In this document: one piece after another, positions 1 through 6,859 of the stretch
Position numbering within the stretch: position 1 is the stretch's first letter
Layout: each line of letters starts with the position of its first letter
Assembly (NCBI GenBank): GCA_021778815.1
Contig: JAJYBW010000026.1
Span: forward strand, 1-15,336
Length of the DNA stretch: 15,336 bases
DNA from: Acidobacteriota bacterium
Lineage (GTDB): Bacteria > Acidobacteriota > Terriglobia > Terriglobales > Acidobacteriaceae
Direction: 5' to 3'
Notes under the pieces: generated by a model
What the model was told of the DNA's origin: nothing
The model's input: only the letters and a program-made list of their open reading frames with translations
Databases searched by the model: none
Program-made: the position numbers and the translations under genes

Positions 1-351
1 AGCCTACCCCTCACGGCCCACCCCGGACGCTTACGTGTTTTAAGTCTTCGGGCGAAGTTGTAAGCCCTGAGGAAGTCGGTCAAGTGCGCTTTGAGTTGGT
101 TGTGGGTGTCGTGGAAGTATCGTTTGACCGTAGCGTCCTTGATGGTCCGGTTCATCCGTTCGACCTGCCCGTTGGTCCAGGGATGGTTGGGCTTGGTGAT
201 CCGCAGTGGCCTCGCGCTTCTTCCGCTTGGCGACCGTCTTCTGGTTGATACCATGACGCCGGGCCAGTGCCCTCATGCTCCCTTGACTATGCTGTATCGC
301 TCGACGGACCGCCTCTGTCGTTGTGGCGCTCCGGTGTAAAACCTGCCCCAT
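1..351 (-). pseudogene. IS481-family transposase, internally deleted and out of frame
   Basis: The ATG at 351 opens a helix-turn-helix N-terminus (MGQVLHRSATTTEAVRRAIQ, then an ARRHGINQKTVAK recognition helix) typical of IS481-like transposases. After about 47 codons the frame changes. From about position 207 down to the window edge, a different minus-strand frame encodes the C-terminal end of the same protein: TKPNHPWTNGQVERMNRTIK, then a DATVKRYFHD and FLRAYNFARRLK stretch. That segment carries the final catalytic Glu of the DDE domain (in GQVERMN). The residues between, including both catalytic Asp, are missing. The simplest reading is an internal deletion with junction near 205-215 that fused the ends out of frame. 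The original N-terminal frame stops at 40. The remnant cannot make an active transposase. The family is recognised from memory of its conserved ends, not from a search. Confidence 0.85.
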
Positions 352-407
352 AGTGCCTCCTTCTCACGCTCAGAAAAGTATGCACCATCAAATGCCGGGA
401 CTAAACA
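1..407 (-). mobile_element. Partial IS481-family insertion sequence, running off the window edge
   Basis: The minus strand holds a transposase remnant preceded by about 56 bp of non-coding DNA. Its outer tip reads TGTTTAGTCCCGGCATTT (complement of 390-407), beginning with the TGT typical of IS481/IS3-type ends. The tip lies one base after the stop codon of the TonB-dependent receptor gene. The other end of the element is outside the window, so its length, second terminal repeat and target duplication cannot be seen. The family call rests on the transposase residues; the exact tip position is inferred. Confidence 0.7.
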
Positions 408-408
408 C

Positions 409-2601
409 CTAAAACAGATATCGGACTCCGAAGTTGGGGAACCGAGTCATCTGATAGAGCGTTGTGTAAGGCCCCTGCGACGAGCCGCAGTAACCTGCCA
501 CATCACAATGTGGCATCCAGGCATAACTTAGAAAGTTGCTATGATTGAAAGTATTTTCCAATCCTCCATATAGGCTCAGAACCTGATGATGTATGTGAAG
601 GTTTCGAGCCACCTGGAAGTCAAACCGGCTGTACGATGGGCCCCGTTCTCCGTTTACCTTGTCGAGGTTGTAGATCGGACGATCTTGTTGGATGGAATCC
701 GGGAGGTCATATGGGGTGTAGGGTCTGCCGGTGGTGTACTCATAGCGACAACTCGCCTGATAATTCTTACCCGATCGCCAGCTTGCGGCAACATTGGCAA
801 CGACGGGAAAGTCAAAGTTGCCGGGGCGAAATTTAGCGTCGAGACCGGAATACAAAACACGCGAATAGCTGATATTTGCCTGCGCCATGAAGTGTGTCGG
901 TGTCCTGAAGGAACCGAAAAGGTTGGCACCGTAAGCGCGACCGCCTCCGCGGCTTGTCATCGGGATCCATATAAACTGCTGCCCGAGCATGTCAACCATA
1001 TTGGCCAAGGATAGGGATGGATATTCCGTAGAAACCGGATAGTCGCGGTACTTCTTAAAATATCCTTCAATGCCGACGTTAAGGAGTGGACTGTTCCATA
1101 AATCTGACCCAACTATGTAATGGCTTGCTCGGATTGGCAACAGGGACCGATTCTGAGGGAAGGACAAGATGTAAACAGCAGGCGGCATCTGCGCGTATTG
1201 ACCGAAGCTAGCATAAACATTGCTGTGTCTGGACAGCCTATAGATTGTGCTGGCCCGGGGGGTCGCCGTAACATATCCTCCAAGGGCAAAGGTTTGAATG
1301 CGGCCTCCAATGCCAATATTCCAGTTTCGAGTGATAGTCCATGTCAGCTGCAGGTATTCTGCGGACATTCCGTATGAAAAGTCCGGATAAAACGAAGTTG
1401 CGTCGGATCGGTTTGGATCGACACTCAAGGGGGATTGCTGACCGATGGGCTGCTCGATTACATAATTGACTCGATAAAGCCGCGCCACCCCGCCTGCAGC
1501 AATCGACAGCTTGTCGCGCACCAAAGTGTCGAAGTCATAGGAGGCCGTAGTCTGCCCGTCATGGGTCTGTTCATGGTAAACCGACTTAGCACCATCGACC
1601 TGACAATTCGCAACATTGAACGTCGTATAGTTTGGGGTAAGCGACTGATCCTGTTGATCAATATGCTGAACTTGTTCCGAATCGGAGACGATCGCCGTAC
1701 CCGAGGTGAGACTAGAGTATGCGTGAATCCAGCGCACGCCGTCTGTGGTTCTCCAGCCGGAATATTGGGTATCGATGGTGTTGCTTTCGAGCCAATCGCC
1801 AGAACACGGGTTGATATTTATAGAATCAACCCCGCTTAAGCTTAATACGTCAAGCTCATCCTTTGGAGTTAAATCGAGTCGTGCCCTGCCAAAGGCATTC
1901 GTATAGATTGGCACGCCGTCCAGCCCGATGTTGTTGGTGAACAAATTCAAAAGGCTTCTGTGGGCAGATAGAAGCAAAGATCCGCCGTTAGGCAGCGGCG
2001 CATCGAGGAGCCCTCCCGCCCCGATGAAGCCAGCATCCAGATCGCCATGCTTCTCTGTACCATCAGCTTCCCTGGTTTTGATATCCACTACGGACGAAAG
2101 CCGCTCGTCGTATCGTGAGTCGTATCCTCCCGTCAAGAGATCAACCTTTTCAAGGACAGAGGTATCAATCATTGAAACCAGTCCGCCGGTGGAAGCCAAG
2201 GTCGAGATGTGATTGATGTTTGGAACCTCAATGCCGTCTACAAGGAAAAGGTTCTCGATAGGGTTCCCTCCACGTACTAATATGTCGTCGCTGACATCAT
2301 CGTTAAAGACGACTCCTGGAGAGAGTTGTAGATATCGGGAGAAATCACCATACGTACCCGCCGACGTAAGGATGTCGGCGGATGTCGCTTCGAAGGGCTT
2401 GGAGACAGACCCCAAATCCTGTAAGGGAAGGCTGCCCCTGACCTGAATCGACGTCTCAGTCGTGTGTGGCTTGGCCGGTTTTGCAGCCAACAGAACGGTG
2501 GCATCGCCCAGGAAGACGATGACTCCTAGAATACACACTGCAACTAGTGGAATTCTTGAGCCGTGATGGACCACCGTTCGTATTCTGGACTGACAGCACA
2601 T
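409..2601 (-). CDS. TonB-dependent outer-membrane receptor-like protein
   Basis: A 730-residue outer-membrane beta-barrel predicted to import a ligand with energy from TonB-ExbBD. A basic N-terminus and hydrophobic stretch (about residues 18-38) form the export signal. A plug domain spans about residues 68-178, with SRYLQLSPGV, then DDILVRGGNP, NLFLVDGIEVPN and the closing LTGGYDSRYDERLSSVVDIK. The rest is alternating polar and aromatic barrel strands, ending in the strand FGVRYLF with the terminal aromatic residue barrel proteins use for BAM assembly. The N-terminal carboxypeptidase-regulatory (CarboxypepD_reg) domain common in acidobacterial relatives is absent, and the barrel is short for that group. 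No clear TonB box can be assigned. The ATG follows an AGGAAG ribosome site. It lies 96 bp after the NHL gene, so the two are probably cotranscribed. No SusD-like partner is present and the substrate is unknown. An insertion sequence abuts its stop codon. Confidence 0.88.
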   Translation of the reverse strand: MCCQSRIRTVVHHGSRIPLVAVCILGVIVFLGDATVLLAAKPAKPHTTETSIQVRGSLPLQDLGSVSKPFEATSADILTSAGTYGDFSRYLQLSPGVVFNDDVSDDILVRGGNPIENLFLVDGIEVPNINHISTLASTGGLVSMIDTSVLEKVDLLTGGYDSRYDERLSSVVDIKTREADGTEKHGDLDAGFIGAGGLLDAPLPNGGSLLLSAHRSLLNLFTNNIGLDGVPIYTNAFGRARLDLTPKDELDVLSLSGVDSININPCSGDWLESNTIDTQYSGWRTTDGVRWIHAYSSLTSGTAIVSDSEQVQHIDQQDQSLTPNYTTFNVANCQVDGAKSVYHEQTHDGQTTASYDFDTLVRDKLSIAAGGVARLYRVNYVIEQPIGQQSPLSVDPNRSDATSFYPDFSYGMSAEYLQLTWTITRNWNIGIGGRIQTFALGGYVTATPRASTIYRLSRHSNVYASFGQYAQMPPAVYILSFPQNRSLLPIRASHYIVGSDLWNSPLLNVGIEGYFKKYRDYPVSTEYPSLSLANMVDMLGQQFIWIPMTSRGGGRAYGANLFGSFRTPTHFMAQANISYSRVLYSGLDAKFRPGNFDFPVVANVAASWRSGKNYQASCRYEYTTGRPYTPYDLPDSIQQDRPIYNLDKVNGERGPSYSRFDFQVARNLHIHHQVLSLYGGLENTFNHSNFLSYAWMPHCDVAGYCGSSQGPYTTLYQMTRFPNFGVRYLF

Positions 2602-2639
2602 CGAATACCTGCTTCCTTGAACCGTTGAGGCGGCGGTCT

Positions 2640-2656
2640 GGGGCGCGTCTCGCCCC
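2640..2656 (-). promoter_or_regulatory. GC hairpin between the NHL and TonB-receptor genes
   Basis: The arms GGGGCG and CGCCCC are perfect complements around a 5-base loop, inside the 96-bp gap. On the minus transcript no U-run follows, so it is not a standard terminator. It could lower or stabilise the downstream receptor message. Function is inferred from structure only. Confidence 0.35.
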
Positions 2657-2697
2657 TATCTCGCCGAAAGTTGCGAAGTTAACATCCCTCAAGCCGC

Positions 2698-4062
2698 TCA
2701 GTTCTGAATCGTTACTCCAAAGCTGCCTAGCGAGTATGGCGTTCCGTTCGCTGGAGTAGCGACCAGGGTCGCAGTGTAGGTCGAGCTGCCAAACAAGCCC
2801 GCCGGATAACTATTCGCACATCCAGATGTTGTCATTGCAATGGCGGGAAGGAGTAGAAACAACAGAACCAGTCCAATGGATTTATACGCTCGCCCCAGTC
2901 TTTTTGATCTGGCTCGGAACCCGCTCAAGCTCAGCAAAGAAAATGGAAGAAGGCATGCTAACATGGCGTCAATTCCATGCTTCCGTAATATGTCTGGCCG
3001 CCCCTTTTTGAAAACCAGCTGGCTCTGTTGTTGGCCAGTGACGCTTTCACCAACCTGCATTGATTCTGTGACTGGGGTTCCCACGTTAAACTCGGCAATG
3101 GGATGAGTCATCTGAGCGATGACATTCGGCGGCAAACCCACGACGCTCAGATAGACGGCTCCCGTGAACCCACCTATTGGCGTGAGCGTGACATTGACCC
3201 TTGCAACGCCTCCCCCGGGTGCGGCATTGACGTTCATATTCATCTCGCTGAACGATGACACCACCGAAGGGATGCTCCCTTGGCCGCTTGAGCCTCCCTG
3301 GGTTACAACGTGGGTCGCACTTTGGGAGATGAATGCGTTTCCGCTGCCGTCGATTGTGACGCTCAGCGGGCTTTGAATTTGGCTGCTAAATAGCAGCGAA
3401 GGAGAGCCCGACGCGGGAACGACAACAATCCGGTTATTTCCTGTATCAGCGATGTATAGCGCGTTATTCTTGTCGATCGAAACAGATGATGGATTGGAAA
3501 GGCTAATGCCTGCAGTATTGACATCAAACGCTTGACCACCCGCCGCTGCAATCTCTAATACTCGGTTGTTCCCAGCGTCCGAGATGTAGAGGTCGTCATT
3601 CAAGTCCAATGCCACGCCTGCTGGACGAGAAAGTGAGAACAATCCCGTACTGACGGCATAAGCATTGCCAGACTGATCGAGCTTGACAATCCGGTTGTTG
3701 CCGGTATCGGCGATGTAGAGGTTATTTTGGCTGTCAATTGCTACGCCGCGAGGCTTGGCAAGGCCGCCTCCTAGAGCGCCGCAGCAAGGCAACTCCGTCT
3801 GGACTCCTGTCTTGGCAACTCGATAGAGCCTGCTCTGTGCGGTATTTACGTAATAGATATTCCCTGAACTGTCTGAGGCAATGCTGGTCGACAAAACCTG
3901 GAGATCGATACCACTGGCTGAAGCCAGCTTACCGAGCGACGGATTCTGCGCCATTGTAATGGCGGTCTGCGATAGCAACACCATCGCTAAGAGGGCATAC
4001 ATAACGCCCCTAATGCCCTTCCATCTCTTATGCACATTGCGTCGATCACTGTGATAATACAT
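2698..4062 (-). CDS. Secreted NHL-repeat protein with Ig-like segment and hydrophobic tail
   Basis: A 454-residue exported protein. Residues 1-39 are a basic then hydrophobic signal (MYALLAMVLLSQT, cleavage likely after MAQ). NHL-type beta-propeller repeats follow, at about 103-130 (PRGVAIDSQNNLYIADTGNN), 146-172, 189-216 and a weaker one at 230-247, each with the I-A/S-D-x-G-N-N-R core. Residues about 270-335 form an Ig-like segment (GGFTGAVYLSVVGLPP). Two hydrophobic helices (about 366-381 and 395-413) flank an Arg/Lys-rich loop, and the chain ends in a beta-rich tail after SGC. NHL propellers usually bind ligands or proteins; no catalytic site is apparent. An upstream in-frame TTG at 4119 would add 19 residues, but ATG 4062 has the better ribosome site. 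It is first gene of a likely pair with the TonB receptor. This domain order is common in acidobacterial secreted proteins, but no function is assigned. Confidence 0.85.
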   Translation of the reverse strand: MYYHSDRRNVHKRWKGIRGVMYALLAMVLLSQTAITMAQNPSLGKLASASGIDLQVLSTSIASDSSGNIYYVNTAQSRLYRVAKTGVQTELPCCGALGGGLAKPRGVAIDSQNNLYIADTGNNRIVKLDQSGNAYAVSTGLFSLSRPAGVALDLNDDLYISDAGNNRVLEIAAAGGQAFDVNTAGISLSNPSSVSIDKNNALYIADTGNNRIVVVPASGSPSLLFSSQIQSPLSVTIDGSGNAFISQSATHVVTQGGSSGQGSIPSVVSSFSEMNMNVNAAPGGGVARVNVTLTPIGGFTGAVYLSVVGLPPNVIAQMTHPIAEFNVGTPVTESMQVGESVTGQQQSQLVFKKGRPDILRKHGIDAMLACLLPFSLLSLSGFRARSKRLGRAYKSIGLVLLFLLLPAIAMTTSGCANSYPAGLFGSSTYTATLVATPANGTPYSLGSFGVTIQN

Positions 4063-4073
4063 GGCTGTATATT

Positions 4074-4080
4074 CCTTCCT
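4074..4080 (-). promoter_or_regulatory. Ribosome binding site deciding the NHL-protein start
   Basis: The minus strand reads AGGAAGG here, about 10-11 bases before the ATG at 4062. The alternative TTG at 4119 has no purine-rich site in front of it, so the ATG is preferred. Confidence 0.65.
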
Positions 4081-4230
4081 CTGCGAGGCGTTGGTCTTCC
4101 GAATGCGTTTATGACCCAAGTCGGCGATCTGTCAGCAGAAGTGACACCCGCCTAACCTGTTAGTCGCGTAAATGCATACATTTAATAAGTGGCATCTGCA
4201 ATACACGCAGAATCAACATATTGTGGATAG

Positions 4231-4242
4231 GTTCTTATAACT
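4231..4242 (+). repeat. Direct repeat GTTCTTATAACT, copy 1
   Basis: An exact 12-base match to 4387-4398, 156 bp away, inside the divergent promoter region. Two exact 12-mers in such a short gap suggest a protein-binding site, though AT-rich sequence raises the chance of coincidence. Confidence 0.4.
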
Positions 4243-4386
4243 ATGTCCATTACTTAATCTAATAACTATACGTATGCATCGGATGGGTCAACGAAGACCT
4301 ATAGGAACAGCAACTCCATTTGTCAGAGATGTTCCATTATGGGAACGGTGCGCCATATCGGGAACTGTGGGCTCGCTAGGTTTTTA

Positions 4387-4398
4387 GTTCTTATAACT
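4387..4398 (+). repeat. Direct repeat GTTCTTATAACT, copy 2
   Basis: Second exact copy, about 150 bp before the small gene at 4546. The sequence shows the match; a regulatory role is inferred. Confidence 0.4.
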
Positions 4399-4545
4399 CG
4401 GCGATCTATTTATCCGATGTTATATGTGATACTCATGATCCAGCGGTGACGCATAGGTGATTTTAAGTGAAGGCGGCATTACGGTTAGCAGCAAGAGGCT
4501 ATATGAGCGAGAACAACCTCACACCAACATAATGAAAAGGTTGAA

Positions 4546-4842
4546 ATGAGTCATAAAAGCGAATTCAAGATCTCAATTGCTTTACCTTCCAGGTCAATGA
4601 CGAGACAGGAGATGACTGATGTGCTTGATTCGTACATAGCTCAGCTGCAGGAAGCAAAGACATTATTACTTTCGGGCGAATGCACAAGGTTCCAGGTAAA
4701 TCTCGGTGGTTCAAAGACAAAGTCGATCAGCCGAGAAGGCAGACAAAAGATCGCGGATGCGCAACGCGCACGCTGGAGCCGATTGAAGAAGGCTGTTGAT
4801 TTGCAGTCAAGAACCCAGGAAGCAGGAACCAGCAGCCGATAG
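4546..4842 (+). CDS. Small hypothetical protein with basic AQRARW-type C-terminal motif
   Basis: A 98-residue soluble protein preceded by AAAAGG five bases before the ATG. Residues about 18-45 are predicted helical (TRQEMTDVLDSYIAQLQEAK). Near the C-terminus is the basic motif ISREGRQKIADAQRARWSRL. I recall similar S-x-E-x-R-x-x-I-A-x-A-Q-x-x-R-W motifs in small uncharacterised bacterial proteins, where they look like short nucleic-acid-contacting helices; that role is inference. There is no signal peptide or membrane segment. It stands alone, divergent from the NHL gene with about 480 bp between. It might be a local DNA-binding protein acting on the repeats upstream, but nothing in the sequence proves this. 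Confidence 0.65.
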   Translation: MSHKSEFKISIALPSRSMTRQEMTDVLDSYIAQLQEAKTLLLSGECTRFQVNLGGSKTKSISREGRQKIADAQRARWSRLKKAVDLQSRTQEAGTSSR

Positions 4843-5380
4843 CAGGTACGATGAGACAACAGCCGAGTTGCTTCATAACTCGCCGATTTTCAGAGGTTCC
4901 CTAAAAAACGAGTGACCCGTTCATGTCATCACGCGTCTAATTTAGTCATCATGAAAAAACAAGGCGCTCACGTTTAGCCGGACTGATTCCCGTGGCAGTC
5001 GGTGAGAAGACGGGTCTCGATGAGTGCATCGGCTTGATAGCACCGCGTGAGAGTCGTCGCGGGCATAACTTTCTCGAGCCACTGCTTGATGCACGGTACG
5101 GCTAGGCCTGAACAGCGGCTTGCTTGAGAATCTCGGCTCCGACCGTACGGTCAGCATCTATCCTGTTATCAATTACCTACGAAGCCATTCGCTTTTCAAT
5201 GCCCAGCCGTTTGGTGGAACTTTAGACTTATGGGTAAAAAGCCGGCGGAACTTCAAGCTTATGAGGGTGGTTTGCTTTAGCATTATGGGGACACTTGACA
5301 GGTAAGTTATTGATGAATTGAAGGGCCAACTTCAGGCTTATGTGCAAACCCACAGCTAGGATCGAATCATTGACCTCTGG
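4843..5380. other. Gene-poor region with degenerate repeats
   Basis: About 540 bp between the small plus-strand gene and the GH5 stop. Short open frames (for example 4942-5157 minus and 5120-5305 plus) have no ribosome site, recognisable motif or protein-like composition. The right part (5213-5345) carries four related roughly 23-bp repeats. It is best read as decayed mobile DNA. Confidence 0.5.
5213..5345 (+). repeat. Four degenerate ~23-bp direct repeats, possible transposon end remnant
   Basis: Copies begin at 5213, 5244, 5269 and 5323. They share the pattern GGnGGAACTTnAnnCTTATG: copy 1 reads GGTGGAACTTTAGACTTATG, copy 2 GGCGGAACTTCAAGCTTATG, copy 4 GGGCCAACTTCAGGCTTATG, and copy 3 is more diverged but keeps CTTTAG and TTATGGGG. 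Spacings are 31, 25 and 54 bp. Several short repeats near an end, with no surrounding gene, resemble the multiple terminal repeats of IS21-family elements. That family link is a hypothesis from memory; the repeats themselves are visible. Confidence 0.5.
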
Positions 5381-5386
5381 TCAATG
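5368..5386 (-). terminator. Perfect 8-bp hairpin at the end of the GH5 gene
   Basis: CATTGACC and GGTCAATG are perfect complements around a 3-base loop, overlapping the GH5 stop codon (TGA, 5383-5381). It is the right place for a 3' end structure of the GH18-GH5 transcript. No U-run follows on the minus strand, so it may act by stabilising the 3' end or as a poor terminator. Confidence 0.45.
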
Positions 5387-6748
5387 TTGAGGGGAGCCAC
5401 TTTGTTGGCTCCCTTTGCCTTTTTCCTTGGGATAAAACAAAAGCGGCTTGACAATCTCCAGTTGTGCCGCAATCGGGGATCCATCCTTACCAATGATTCC
5501 GAGGTTGTCGCTGCCGGGGCCTGAATATGGAATGGTCCACGACATCCATGCAATCCCCATGCCTTGTTGATTGCCGGAAAATGTTGGGCCGCCTTGCGAT
5601 TCAAGCTGCCCGTTCAAATATTTGTCGAGCATTGCGGCCCAATTTGTGTCATCCGGATTTTCTCTGAATCCAGTTCCACTCTCACCGTCCCAGACGGGCG
5701 CAATGTTTTGCGATTCGAGAAATCCAAAGGAGTAGTTCATCGCCTGGATGGCGCTGGGACTGCTGCTGGAGCCACCATATAGTTTCGAAATATCGCCAAT
5801 GGAATTCGGGTACAGGTGAACGTCATAGACCACCTTATTTTTTATGGTGTGTCCATTGACGGTGAACACCACCGGAAGTGCCTTCGCGCCAGTGCAATCG
5901 CCCCAGGGAGCGGTTCCATGTGTGGTGCCATCAAACAGCGTGGTTGGAGTGTAAATACCCAGTGGACACTCAGTGAAAATTAATTTCGCGGCATCTCGTG
6001 AAAGGATCGCCGAACCTACAGTTTGATACATGCGATGGATGTCGCGATTCGAGCCACCTCCCCAGGTCGATCCGCCCTTTCGCGCGACCGGCTCGTTCCA
6101 CAAATCGTATCCGATCACGGTGTTGTTGTTGGCGTAGCGGGAAGCGATCGTCACCCAGTCGCTTTGATACCCCGCTTGTGTCGTGTGCCCTGGATCTTTG
6201 CAACCATCGGTGCCATCCGATGCGCCTCCCAGGTCATACCAAAGTCCGTTCGATTGTTGGGCGGCGCAGTCGTTGGTGTAATTAACGCGGCTGCCGTAAT
6301 CTCCCTCGTTGTCATGATCGTCGATGATGACGCGCAGATTGTTTTTGTCGGCTGCCGCAACCACTTGATCCAGCACCGAGAGAAATGCCGGTGTGGCGGG
6401 ACCATGCATGGAAATATTGTTGAAATCGATACGGATGCAATTGAACCCGGTCGCGGCAATTGCCTCGACATTTGCAGGGACGCCCTGGATCGGGCCTTTC
6501 AGCCCGGCGAGAGGTCCATCCTGGTGGTTCAAGCCCGGCCAATACACGCACGAGAGGCGAACCGGATTGTGGTTCTGGTCGACGATTTGATTTCCCGAAG
6601 TAGAAAACATTCCGTCTGGAAGCTTCGCAGGATTTGCCGCCGATGACGTCAATGGTGCAAGAGCCATTGCAATCAGCACAATCAGAAATACATTGGCAAT
6701 CGCTCTGCCGTTGTCGCAGGCAAAATAAATTCGTGCGTGTGATTTCAT
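5381..6748 (-). CDS. Secreted GH5 glycoside hydrolase (endoglucanase-like)
   Basis: A 455-residue exported TIM-barrel enzyme expected to cleave beta-1,4-linked glycans (cellulose, mannan or related) with retention. A signal peptide covers about residues 1-38 (hydrophobic VFLIVLIAMALAPL, cleavage near SSAA). GH5 landmarks in order are the conserved Arg in FNCIRIDF (R106), the strand VIIDDHDNEG (H145), the acid/base Glu in YDLWNEPV (E219), the VYDVHLYPN strand (H311), the nucleophile Glu in VWDGESGTGF (E356) and the late Trp in IAWMSWTIPY. Both catalytic Glu are present. No carbohydrate-binding module is seen; the C-terminus ends in a short basic, Gly/Ser-rich tail. It follows the GH18 gene by 111 bp in the same direction. 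A 24-bp palindrome (6768-6791) immediately upstream probably regulates it. The ribosome site (GAGAG) is weak. The substrate within GH5 cannot be fixed without subfamily assignment. Confidence 0.9.
   Translation of the reverse strand: MKSHARIYFACDNGRAIANVFLIVLIAMALAPLTSSAANPAKLPDGMFSTSGNQIVDQNHNPVRLSCVYWPGLNHQDGPLAGLKGPIQGVPANVEAIAATGFNCIRIDFNNISMHGPATPAFLSVLDQVVAAADKNNLRVIIDDHDNEGDYGSRVNYTNDCAAQQSNGLWYDLGGASDGTDGCKDPGHTTQAGYQSDWVTIASRYANNNTVIGYDLWNEPVARKGGSTWGGGSNRDIHRMYQTVGSAILSRDAAKLIFTECPLGIYTPTTLFDGTTHGTAPWGDCTGAKALPVVFTVNGHTIKNKVVYDVHLYPNSIGDISKLYGGSSSSPSAIQAMNYSFGFLESQNIAPVWDGESGTGFRENPDDTNWAAMLDKYLNGQLESQGGPTFSGNQQGMGIAWMSWTIPYSGPGSDNLGIIGKDGSPIAAQLEIVKPLLFYPKEKGKGSQQSGSPQH
5392..5423 (+). 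terminator. Hairpin with T-rich tail reading on the plus strand
   Basis: GGGAGCCA and TGGCTCCC (5392-5399 and 5406-5413) pair perfectly around a 6-base loop and are followed on the plus strand by a T-rich run (TTTGCCTTTTT). This is the shape of an intrinsic terminator for transcription entering GH5 from the left. It lies within the last codons of GH5, which encode a low-complexity tail (KEKGKGSQQSGSPQH). With the hairpin at 5368-5386 it forms a back-to-back pair. Confidence 0.5.
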
Positions 6749-6767
6749 ATAGGTCTCTCATGGAGAA

Positions 6768-6791
6768 GTCTATTCAATCGCGTGAATAGAC
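6768..6791. promoter_or_regulatory. 24-bp palindromic operator candidate upstream of GH5
   Basis: Arms GTCTATTCA and TGAATAGAC (9 bp, perfect) flank ATCGCG. The inner 16 bases (6772-6787, ATTCAATCGCGTGAAT) have a central CG and match 13 of 16 positions of the operator consensus seen near lacI and GH2 (ATTCAAACGTTTGAAT). It ends 19 bases before the GH5 ATG. No U-run follows, so a terminator for GH18 is less likely. It could instead be a 5'-UTR hairpin. Confidence 0.55.
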
Positions 6792-6859
6792 TCCAAACGC
6801 GATACTACACCTGCGCGGGGGAGCACACCTAAAGGCCGGAATATGTTGCAACGCGGCTG

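Larger units (their letters stand above)
4063..4545. other. AT-rich divergent intergenic region
   Basis: This gap separates the minus-strand NHL/TonB unit from the small plus-strand gene and should hold promoters for both. It is clearly more AT-rich than its flanks. It contains a 12-bp direct repeat (4231-4242 and 4387-4398) and a short inverted repeat, GTTCC/GGAAC around 6 bases (4331-4346). I see no gene, RNA or confident -35/-10 pair. Confidence 0.6.

Noticed and set aside
586..1014. 142-codon plus-strand frame opposite the TonB receptor
   Set aside because: The minus strand encodes continuous barrel strands there; no domain on the plus strand.
4063..4545. tRNA or riboswitch in the long gap
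   Set aside because: No cloverleaf, T-loop consensus or known riboswitch core was seen by eye; only short repeats.
4942..5157. 71-codon minus-strand frame in the gene-poor region
   Set aside because: No ribosome site, no motif and a biased Arg/Ser composition.
5213..5345. CRISPR array
   Set aside because: Repeats are degenerate, spacings are 31, 25 and 54 bp, there are only four units, and no cas gene is present.
6023..6646. 207-codon open frame opposite GH5
   Set aside because: It is antisense to a gene with both catalytic Glu. Its translation is rich in Arg, Val and Cys and lacks a motif.
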